Of a DNA stretch of 64,000 nt, positions 54,746 through 64,000 are shown piece by piece. The DNA lies in NCBI GenBank assembly GCA_018340375.1, contig JAFFJZ010000007.1, positions 23,906,001 to 23,970,000 of the forward strand, written 5' to 3'. The stretch comes from Gonatopus flavifemur. Lineage: Eukaryota > Arthropoda > Insecta > Hymenoptera > Dryinidae. The number at the start of each line of letters is the position of its first letter. Position 1 is the first letter of the stretch. The notes under the pieces were generated by a model, which saw only the letters and a program-made list of their open reading frames with translations, had not been told where the DNA came from and made no database searches. Both the position numbers and the translations under genes were made by a program.

Positions 54746-57700
54746 TATTGCCTATCAAAAATAAAAATTTTATCATTATCAGAATTAAGCCGGGTCAGAA
54801 AGGGGTTAAGAAGATTCATATTGACGAATGTATGATATACATACATAGAGTGTGATTTGTATATACTCTACTCACAAGCATGTTCATTGCATGACGTGAA
54901 AAACACAAAAATTCACTGGGTCATCAACTATCATACATAAATTTCATTAAATCATCATACGATATGCATTATTTTTCCCTTACAACGAAAGTGCGTTGAA
55001 AGAAGTATGTATTTTTATATAAGCAACAAATCCCGCAAATCTATCAACGGATCCCCCCCATTTCCTCAAAATGTGTCTATGTATGACCACATTTTTCGTA
55101 TTATGAATTCTGTTGTGGACAACCTTCACTTCAATTGGCGTTCCACTCCTAAAACTATCTCTTTTTCAAAAGTTATTTAACCTACTAATTTTTCAGTAAT
55201 AAATTGATTCAATAATGTTCTCCTGTATATGGTATATTGGATAAATGGATATATTTTCAATGGACCAAGTTCAACTGAAATGCAATGGAAGTTAATTTTG
55301 ACTTCTCAATAATTCCTCTTTCCGTTCCATCTATAATTGTTACATCGAATTTCATATGTATCATTAATTTATTGACCAGTGAAAAAGAATAAAAGAAATC
55401 CAGTGAGAAATAAAGGATAAATCTACTAATCCTCTCAATATAAAATTAATTTTTCTATTTCTAAAAATGATTTATATAAAACACTGAATTTATTTCAAAA
55501 ATCGAATAATAGATTGAAAAATACAAGTAATAATGATTGTGTTAATCAATGAGTTCACTAGGAGTGAGATTTAACTTGAAATTCTACAAAAATATCACCT
55601 AAATGTGATTTTGTATAAAAGATTTCTATATTTCTAAAGAAAACATTAGAATGAAAAATCAAATTCCACTACATTCCAATGCTTTTCAACTTTTACTTTT
55701 TTCTTTTGCATACTAGAATGCAATAAAAATTCAGGTATGTTGTTTTCGTTGATCAATGTTTAATTGTGTTTAATATTTACTACGTGAATTTGATAATTTC
55801 TCTGAGAGTTCCAAAACTGAATAACTCTTAAAGAATTCAACATCGTGTTAATATTTGAAAGAAGAATGGGCCTGCAGGAGATCCAAAAATAATCAATCTA
55901 ATTCCACACAAATATCTATATCATTGTATCACGAGATGACTGTGAATGAAATGTATAGTAAATATAATATCAACTAATAACATCATGCACATATTAGTTA
56001 CTCCTCCCTGGGGAAAATTTTTCTTATAATGTCTCATAATCTCTCATAGTCCAAATACATAGAGAGAATATGAGAAAATTTTCGCTAAGGTTCCAAACAA
56101 GCTATGTGATTCGTCCAAAGATTTATTTTATCATCGAAATCTAGATACTTTACTCATTTATAGTGAAATCAAAGGGTACATCGTTAGTGAAATATCGATC
56201 AAACGATTTCATTATCATCTTCATCATTATCTTTATTATCAAATTACAATTTGATAATGATTCACGGTACCATGGTCAGAAGTGCCGGAGCATAAAAAAA
56301 AAGAATAAAACAACGCCCAGGAAAATCCTTCCAGGATATCTACCTCTGAAAAAAAAACAAAAACAAGAAATGATGAAAATTAACGCTCTGAAAAATTGGA
56401 CTTGAAAATAAACGAGTTTTCGTCGGCAAGTTGTATCTCTATATAGCTCGAGCACCGCGGACCAAATCAATTACAATCAGCTAAGAAGCATCCTAACAGT
56501 TAAGACAACGGTTATCCGCGCCCCTTTAAAAATCTATGACTTTTCATTCGTTTCCCTATCACACCTCACCCCACTCATCCTTTCACGCGAAGTGTAACGA
56601 TAAACATTTTATTCAAAATTAAATTTCAATGACTCCTGAAGTGTTTGAAAATGTTTTATGAATGAATTCTCTTCTCAGCATTTCTGTTTAGAAAAATTCA
56701 TCGCAGAAGCTACTCATAGCAAAATGTATCTCAAAATCGCAGAATAGAATACAATTTCTAAACAAGAAAAAAGAATACTTTGCAGCGCGGGATGCTCTGG
56801 CCATTAACTTATAATGCTCAACTAGGTTTACCTGATTCGATTATCCTTCTATAATAAAAATGTAAATGTAAGATTTGAATATAAATGTAAGTTTAATCAC
56901 TAAGATATATCGATATAAATGAATGAAATAATGCATCAGTATTATCAACTTATAACTTCTTTCTGTAAAATATGTACCATTTTTTCAATTTGTTATTTTA
57001 AGAATATAACTTTAATACATAAGTGTTGATTGTTTTGTTATAATTTGCAATCGAATTGAATTCTATTATTAAAGATAAATGTACGTTTTTTATGCCAATT
57101 TTTGTCGTTGAATGATAAAAAATTGTGGGATATAAAAACTAACTTGAAGATTCAACAAACAAATCCTCAAATAGTCAACAAAATGGAAATTCACAAAATT
57201 ATTCTATGTTAGTTTTACAAATATCCAACAGAAAAATACGTGTACACAAAGTGAAACTTTTCGAAATTAGATAATAAATGACTCATGTGCTGAAAGAAAA
57301 GATGTATTTGAATTTAATAGTTTAATTCTGATTCGAAAGATTTTTTTTTATGATAATTCAAATTTTAATTGAAAAACAATTCAATGAAGCTTGTTTTTCA
57401 ACAAAAAAATTGTGAATCTCGTGATTTTTGCATGTGATTGAAACCGGTATAAAATATGCATTCCATAATTTGGTGATATAAATGAAGTATACAGATCTCT
57501 CACGACAAAATATGATTAAAAAAATGAATAAAACTGGATGAGAGGGATGAAAAATGATACATCACTCTCCGGATTTTGCAACTCAACATATCCTAATTTT
57601 TATTAAGCGCGTCAGATGTAGTATGTATAAACTTACAATGAAGATCATACATACGAAAAAAATATATACATATATATTATTGTAATTAGACGAAAGAGGT

Positions 57701-58961
57701 AACTCGTTAACATTTTTACCAGCTTCTGATCGCACGACCATAGTATAATTATAATGTATAAGTATAACGAAACGATACCGCCGTATGATATGAAAATGTA
57801 CGATCTATTTAGACTGTAAGATAGACGTGTTAATAAATAAGTGACCCTCTGTAAATTATCAATTTTGCTGAAAAAAAATGAGAACCCTTGTAGCTCGATA
57901 GTGTAATTTATTCGAACTAAACAAAAGAAACCGTTGTTTGGTTACTACAAATACTGATAATGTGAATGGTGTGTTTCCACTTATGTAGTTTTATCAGAAG
58001 AGATGTTATTGACTTCTGAGCTTACTTTTCCAGTTTGCAACTTGGAAAGAGAGGAATCATTTTCACAAGATCATCATTGATTCTTTGATTACGTAATTCA
58101 ATATTATAAAATTTGTTGAATTCAAACAAGAGAAGTAAATAACAGTTTTTTGATGAAACTTTGAAAAATTGTAAACGATGAATGCGCTATATTTTCTGGA
58201 AATCATAAGTTAGGGAGAAAAAAACATATATATAATAACTTTGCGAAAATGATCAAATATTTAAATATCGATAGGTTTTTCTAGATGTTCATTAAGGTCG
58301 TTATATTATGAAGCGATCGATGAAATACAGTATTTCTGCAATTTTCTCAGTTATATGTATAATCATCGAAGTACCTTACTATTAAAAGGACTAAGGGACA
58401 ATCATTTTTAAGTGAACGTTATTGTTTTTTGTAAATTGCACAATATATTGAAGAACACTGAATGTTCGTTAATTCGATAAGACCCAATCCTGGAATGATT
58501 TATTTGTAAATTTCCTTCGATATGACTGATCTCTATAATTTTTTTTAACAATTTTCGACAGAAATCCATTCCTTCGGCTTTGCCAATATACACTCGTACG
58601 AAAATAGAATGCGTTTATACCCATTCGTGACACTTACACACATATGCATACATATGTACACCTCAAAAATTAACTAATCTATCAATTTTTATCAAATATT
58701 TCATAGAATCATAGGTCCATAATCCAAGTTTGTAATACGAATCACAAAACGTATTCCAATTAAAAATTATATTCTTAATATTTCCAGTGTTACAATCAAT
58801 AAAAATTGTTATACTGTGTATCGAAGTCGTGTTTTTACAAAAGGAAAAAAAATACAATAACCCATGAATATAAAAATCCTCTTACCCTCTCATGAAATGA
58901 CTAGTTGCATACAAAAAATTGAAAAATGAAGTGGCGACCTTGAACTTTCGTTTCTCTTAAT

Positions 58962-61940
58962 TCAATTCTGAACCCTTTTTACCAAAGGAATGATGTTCAT
59001 TTCTTTGTGAAAATCTTCTAAAGGTTGATCCCATCGTTCCTCAAAATAAACACCCAGTAAGAATTTTGATTTTAGTCCCGTGTTAACGGCCCATGGGAGA
59101 TGATATTTCAAGTACAATCTTCTTTGTCTGAAATTTTGAAAAAGATATATCCGATATTACATACAATGTTGAAATCTTATAAACCAGAGGATAAATAATT
59201 AATATTTTCGTTTACTTTGGACGTAATCGGCTAGCTCCAAAGATAGCTCCTGAAACACACATTGGTAAGTGCGTTTGCAGTCCTTCCACCCACTTTACTG
59301 TCACTTCTCCTAACATAGTAGTGGGCATCAAAAGGCTTGCATGAAAAATGTCATGTACTTCTCGATATCTTTGCATTACGTAAGCTAATTCAATATCATC
59401 TACAAATTTCACAGCCGGTCTTGAATCTGGGGTGACATTCTGTAAAAAGATATTACCATATTTTTTTAGTATTCTAGGATCCATCTCAGTAAAATTGAAA
59501 TTGCAATAGAATGAAGTGTTGAATACTGTTTTTCACATTCGCACAAAAATAAGAAAAAAGAAGATGCACGTAAAGTCAATTCAGGTTTCTCTTAAGACTC
59601 TCAAATAAAGAAAATACAAAAAAAAAATTTTAATTCCAATCCTGGTCTACGTGTTTTTATAACAGCCTCTCAATTAATGTACTTGGCTCTTTAATGGAAA
59701 GATATTGAATTAAAAATGATCAACAATGTAATCCAACAAAGTACCGGATCTCACTGATGCAAAAAAAATGTATATACTGTTCGATAAATTCAATACAAAA
59801 TCTGAATTGAAATTTCATAAGTGATTATTAAATTCAAGAAATAATTATTGAATTTCAAAGTTTGTTATTAAAATTTTTTCATTGTGATAGTAATCCCAAA
59901 TGTAATCTCTCGAAATCAATTATAATTAGATCTGAAAAGAGAAAGAAGAGAGTTGAAATTCATAAACATATTCTTACATTCATTTCCAAAAATTCGTAAT
60001 AAGTTCGACCAAGAGTTCCTTCCGGCAAGTCTTTGAGTAGAGTCAAGTTAACCGTTGACGTATTGATTCGAGGTTTTTCAGTGAAAATTCGTCGACCCTC
60101 TTCTGTCGCTCTCAACTGTTCTAGACAATGTAAAAGAGCACTTTGACCAGTCGTTTCCCCTAAACAAGCAATCATGTCGCCACGAAATGGATTAGCCAAC
60201 GATATAACTGCGGAACCAGCAGTAAGAAGTATTCGTTGAAAAGTCGATAAAGGAACATGATGTTTCTCATAATGATCCAAAAAAACTTCTTGAGTGGATA
60301 GTCTTCTCACTGCAATCCCACCTGCAACTGAGTAAGGAAAAAATAAAAAATATGACCCACTTTTTGAGAAACAATATTTATTCTTTGTACAATTTTCATA
60401 TGTTACATCTAAGAGATTAAGATTGTACTATAAACAGTATTTTGAAGTTATATACAATGGTACTTAGGGTGTAAACCACCGGCACTATGGCACGACACTT
60501 AAATGGTAACAATAATTTGACTTTGGTATAAGTTACAATATACTTCAATAATTTCCTAGTGAATACTACTAAAAATTCCATTGAGAATCGAGAAGCACTT
60601 GATTATCCAAGGAACGTCACCATAGGAATTTCTAAGAGTATTAAAAGAAATGCTACGTAGAGCTATCACAATTTGAATTTGAGCGTTAACTTGATGCTTC
60701 AATCAAAATTATAAGATCTTAGATTCAATTTCTGTTAGATTATTATATTGTAAAAAGCAAGGTACCAACATTTTATTTATCTCCACGTCAATACTGCTAT
60801 GGACAATTACTCCTCCAAATTGTAATTAACAATTTTATATAACCTCCACCCTCGAGCTTTGTTCCTGATTGAGGGGAGAATATTTAGGTTCCTCTTTTCT
60901 ACGAAAAGTAACCCAAGTATAGATCAGACTGCCGATCACGCTTAGGTTTAGTCCTACAAAGTTCATCCAAGAGAATATATAATCTCCACCTATAACCATG
61001 CCTAGATAAGTTACACAAATGTTTTTCAAACAACCGATAATGGTTGTCGTTAAGGCAGAGTTATGTAACGTACAAAGGATAATACTATAAGATAACACAA
61101 AACCCATGACACAAGATAACAAAAACTGTAAAACAAACAATATATTAGTCCAATAAGGGTACTTCGAAACATTTTCGATATCTCCAGTCCACCACGCTAT
61201 CACAATCGCCGGAACGATCATAAACAGAGAATTGTAGAACATTAGACCGTACTTCCCCAATTCTTTTGAATCGAGTTTCTTCTTCATGTAGACTCCATTG
61301 GCAGCGGTGAAAAAATTATTCAAAATAATCAAAATATAGCCCTCTAAATTGAACGCCAAATCATTCAGAGCGGCTATGATAGCACCTAAGACCATGGTAT
61401 AGACACTGAGTTGAACTGGAATACGTGCCTTGATTCCCAGAATGTAATATTCCGCTATCATTGTCATCAAAATACTGAATCGCCTCAAGGCGGTGAACAT
61501 TGGTAGGCTCAATTGTTTGGTACCACCCAATCCAAAGATCATATTACCGATAAAAATGAGTGGCATCGGCCAAAGCTTTCGGAAGGTCGTCTTTTCCAGG
61601 TTAGGAAAATCAACGTAGCGAAGTTTCCGAGCGATTAAAAGGACGATGATCGTTGCGAACATTTGTCCTATACCCAGTACTTGAAAGGATGGGAAGTTGA
61701 AAGACGTCAGTACGGTTTTATTCACAACTGTTATCATAAACGATGACAAGCCGTAAAAAAGCGCCGAACCGATACGAAAGAACATCGCATTTTGCTGATC
61801 ACCCACTGTCATTTTTAAACAAAACCACAATTTTCGAAACATTAAATTTTCATTCCAGTGCCATGTGCCGACGTGTCAAAAGTATCATTGTATACTGTAG
61901 ATGGATGATGTGGATACATACACTGTTTTAACCTTATCAT
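58962..61940 (-). CDS. Coq4: COQ4, mitochondrial ubiquinone biosynthesis protein, four exons
   Basis: Coding exons in transcript order: 61922-61940, 59978-60327, 59216-59439, 58962-59127; 759 nt, 252 residues. COQ4 belongs to the coenzyme Q assembly complex on the matrix side of the inner mitochondrial membrane. Family marks: [26 protein letters not shown] with the conserved H-D-x-x-H and a Glu twelve residues later (GEVTVKW); [20 protein letters not shown] near the end. Exon 1 is my inference: ATGATAAGGTTAAAACAGT followed by donor GTATGT, joined in phase to the acceptor CCTTACTCAG. It gives a basic N-terminus, [20 protein letters not shown], typical of a matrix-targeting presequence. No ATG precedes the core in exon 2, so an upstream exon is required. 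Intron 1 spans 60328-61921 and contains the transporter gene. Exons 2-4 are certain; exon 1 is probable. Confidence 0.88.
60377..60382 (-). terminator. Candidate transporter polyadenylation signal (distal)
   Basis: AATAAA on the minus strand, about 450 bases after the transporter stop and about 50 bases before COQ4 exon 2. A closer AATAAA lies at 60772-60777. Either would end the transporter mRNA before COQ4 exon 2. Confidence 0.45.
60835..61842 (-). CDS. frc: Nucleotide-sugar transporter, SLC35D family (fringe connection-like)
   Basis: 335 residues in one uninterrupted exon. SLC35D proteins exchange cytosolic UDP-sugars (UDP-GlcNAc, UDP-GlcA, UDP-Glc and others) for UMP in the Golgi or ER; fly frc feeds Fringe glycosylation of Notch and heparan sulfate synthesis. 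About ten hydrophobic segments run from about residue 20 to 315. Conserved stretches: [20 protein letters not shown], the basic [13 protein letters not shown] and [16 protein letters not shown], plus [12 protein letters not shown] in the last third. Two in-frame starts are possible: Met1 at 61842 and Met11 ([10 protein letters not shown]) at 61812. The family suggests either, and I kept the first. The frame lies inside COQ4 intron 1 on the same strand, so the two probably share a promoter or primary transcript. Substrate choice cannot be read from the sequence. Confidence 0.93.
   Translation of the reverse strand: MFRKLWFCLKMTVGDQQNAMFFRIGSALFYGLSSFMITVVNKTVLTSFNFPSFQVLGIGQMFATIIVLLIARKLRYVDFPNLEKTTFRKLWPMPLIFIGNMIFGLGGTKQLSLPMFTALRRFSILMTMIAEYYILGIKARIPVQLSVYTMVLGAIIAALNDLAFNLEGYILIILNNFFTAANGVYMKKKLDSKELGKYGLMFYNSLFMIVPAIVIAWWTGDIENVSKYPYWTNILFVLQFLLSCVMGFVLSYSIILCTLHNSALTTTIIGCLKNICVTYLGMVIGGDYIFSWMNFVGLNLSVIGSLIYTWVTFRRKEEPKYSPLNQEQSSRVEVI
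61922..61940 (-). CDS. COQ4 coding exon 1, 19 nt
   Basis: Six codons plus one base (M-I-R-L-K-Q and T). The donor on this strand is GTATGT (61916-61921). It completes a Phe codon with TT at the start of exon 2. If intron 1 is not removed, the same ATG opens a 32-codon frame whose TAA stop (61842-61844) shares its last A with the transporter ATG. Confidence 0.7.
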
Positions 61941-61942
61941 CG

Positions 61943-62672
61943 TAGTTTCGCTAGTATGAATGAACGAAGGTTGACTAATCACATAATTACATCACTCAAA
62001 ATGTGATACCGCATACCACATACATACATGTAAGGATCCAATTGGATCCAATTAACTTGCACAGTGCTCACAAGTGAAAAAATATGTGAATGTACATTCG
62101 TAATGCAATTGCTATATGATTTTTACTACTTTTGTCAAAAGACCCTAGGTTGCGCTGTTTGAAATTTTTAAGGCAGCGTTTCGATCAAATTCGGGCATTT
62201 ATATCACAATCTAGATACATTTCTGTTACCAACATCATAATAATACCATACGTAACAACACATTCACATATAAAAATGCATAAATATATTTACGTATGTA
62301 TGATATATATATACACACACATATATATAGCTGTATTATTCCTAGCTTCTGCTTGCAGCAGCAATTTCAAGCAATTTCAAGACTCAAGACTCCATGCGTG
62401 CATAGTGTATATATAGTTAATACATTTGTGCATGCTTTAAAAATTCGTGATTTCGAGAATTTCGTGCTCATCGGAGATGAAAAATTGTGTTTTGTTGTTT
62501 TGTGCGTTATAAATTTTCCAAAAAATTTCACATGCAGCAATTTCACAAAGAGCAAACAGCTGAGAGAAGTGCACAGTGAAAACGAAGATAATTTGTCAAG
62601 TTATTTGTTTGTTGAATTGTAATCGTTTTTCCGTCAAGTGTAAATTTTAAATGTTTTTGTAACGTGCTGAGG
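61943..62672. promoter_or_regulatory. Divergent promoter region between COQ4/transporter and S6K
   Basis: About 730 bases separate the divergent starts. The sequence holds a TA/CA-rich stretch (about 62300-62335) and S6K 5' leader up to 62672. No clear TATA box can be assigned. Shared or coordinated transcription is inference from the head-to-head arrangement. Confidence 0.4.
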
Positions 62673-62927
62673 ATGGCTGGAGTATTCGATATTGAACTAC
62701 ACGATGGTGATACGGTAGATCAAAATGAATCTGACGATGATGTTATTGAATGTAGAGAGGTAATTTCATCTTTGTTATGTTGTATAATATATTTTATTAT
62801 TTGTACATTCGTTGATTTTTATTTATGGAGAAAACAATCGTTAGAATGTAAATCGTTGACACATGAAAAATATGTTTTGTTTTTAGGAGGAATATGACAC
62901 TACGCCAAATGAGGATACTTTATTGGA
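62673..62927 (+). CDS. S6k: Ribosomal protein S6 kinase (p70), first two coding exons, partial
   Basis: Exons 62673-62759 and 62887-62927, donors GTAATT and GTGAGT, acceptor TTTTTAG. The start MAGVFDIELHDGD followed by an acidic stretch (ESDDDVIE, EEYDTTPNEDTLLE) matches the N-terminus of S6K1, whose vertebrate form has MAGVFDIDL and a TOR-signalling motif in this region (Phe-Asp-Ile-Glu-Leu here). S6K is the TORC1-activated AGC kinase that phosphorylates ribosomal protein S6 and other growth targets. The catalytic domain lies beyond the window. The identification rests on a short N-terminal stretch, but that stretch is distinctive. Confidence 0.82.
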
Positions 62928-64000
62928 GTGAGTATTTTATAATTACACAATAATGCCCGACTCGGAATAATACCATTTTGATTTATGCATTTATTTCCCA
63001 TGTATGACACATGTATAGGATTTATATAATTTTTATATAATTTATATATGATTCATATATAACTTATGCAATTGTTATCCATCAATCTTTATGCAAGTTT
63101 CATTATTTTATCCTGTACGTATGTGAATAGGATAAAAAACAAAAGATTTTTTGTTTAATAATTTGTATTTTCAATAAATTTGTTGTACCAATTATTCATA
63201 TTTGATTCACGATGAATGAAATGTTGAATCATTCGGTAAGACAGTTGAATATACAAATAATAACCGTCAAGCAAATTATCTAGGAAAAGAGAAAAGAACG
63301 ATACTCAATTATGAAAATACATACAGAATCGTTGCAAGGTTTTTTCAGTTAAATCAAATCTGAAAACAATAAATTTAGAAATGAAAGAAAATATGAGAAA
63401 ACCATTGATTTAGAGTGAAGGAATAGACGAATCGTACAGTGAAACATAAAATGTCAACAAAAATGATTTGAGAATTTTCATTTTAAAATTAGATTCCATG
63501 AAACATCGAGGCAATCGAATATGATAAGGTACTGCAAATAGATGTAAATACAGGTATAACTAGTTGCGGCTATGAGTACAAGGACAATAGATTCAAACTT
63601 TGAAGTAATAAAACAAATTCTATGAAATAGGAAAAGTATCAAACGATTTTCAACGAAACGTCATAATAATGATGGTCACTCTAAAAAATCTGAGAGTGAA
63701 TAAATATTTAAAAATTATAAAAGCATAAATTTTACTCGGATAGAGAATAAATTGAAGGTCAGTGAAGTTTTAAGAATATAGTGGACAAAGTAAAAGAAAA
63801 AAATCAGTGTATGTAGGGTATGTAAGTACACAATAAAACAGAGTAAAGATAAAATGTGAAGATAAGAGAATAAAACAGCAGTATATGAATTACATAAGAA
63901 CTATATAATAATGACAAAGATAGAGAACAAAGACAGATAGAAAGAAAAAAAGTTTGAGACAGAATTGTATTTATCACTACTGATTTTTGTTCCACATATC
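62928..64000 (+). other. S6K intron 2, cut by window end
   Basis: AT-rich intron sequence after the donor GTGAGT. No further exon, RNA gene or repeat could be supported. Confidence 0.5.

Larger units (their letters stand above)
50902..58961. other. Convergent intergenic region DDR-COQ4
   Basis: 8 kb between DDR (plus) and COQ4 (minus). It holds the DDR 3' end, a GT-rich tract (51125-51155), two AGATGTCTT elements and AT-rich filler. I see no gene in 52000-54440 or 54750-58960. Confidence 0.6.

Noticed and set aside
60308..60310. GTG as a start of COQ4
   Set aside because: It lies within an exon preceded by a good acceptor, and an in-phase first exon with ATG exists at 61938-61940.

Overview
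The window looks like AT-rich insect nuclear DNA, most likely from a hymenopteran. I infer this from GT-AG spliced genes with long introns, arthropod-type DDR, COQ4, SLC35D and S6 kinase proteins, and a mellifera-type mariner. The order assignment is a guess; 'insect' is well supported. Host genes fill a small part of the sequence, and most of the rest is introns and transposon debris.

Layout. From 7.5 to 51 kb on the plus strand lies one large gene for a discoidin-domain receptor. It has 15 coding exons with consistent phases and encodes 933 residues: signal peptide, discoidin domain, discoidin-like domain, glycosylated stalk, one membrane helix, long juxtamembrane region and a kinase fold. 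Four key kinase positions are changed (beta-3 Lys to Arg, alpha-C Glu to Asp, HRD to HCD, DFG to DHA), so it is probably a pseudokinase or a very weak kinase. From 51 to 59 kb is convergent intergenic DNA. From 59 to 62 kb, on the minus strand, COQ4 has a 19-nt first coding exon at 61922-61940. Its intron 1 contains the whole uninterrupted reading frame of a SLC35D nucleotide-sugar transporter (fringe connection-like) on the same strand. At 62.7 kb, on the plus strand, the first two coding exons of p70 S6 kinase begin and run off the window. About 0.7 kb separates the divergent COQ4/transporter and S6K starts.

Mobile DNA. Four mariner copies are present: one with an uninterrupted 342-residue transposase at 705-1991, and three broken ones. 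A 4.3-kb hAT element with an exact 8-bp target duplication sits inside an older element with TA-flanked ends and about 215-bp inverted repeats. A 647-bp element with a TTA duplication splits one mariner. Two hAT-type non-autonomous elements (one at 35.0 kb, one at 41.7-44.9 kb) have exact 8-bp duplications, the second with another element inside it.

The most unusual feature is a large set of short non-coding fold-back elements, each built from many copies of its own short word and that word's reverse complement (GAGTG/CACTC, AGATGTCTT, CGAGACGATACC and others). Some share ends but not words. This looks like a class of elements whose interiors are repeatedly rewritten, and it is the best candidate here for something undescribed. 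No CRISPR, rRNA or convincing tRNA gene was seen.
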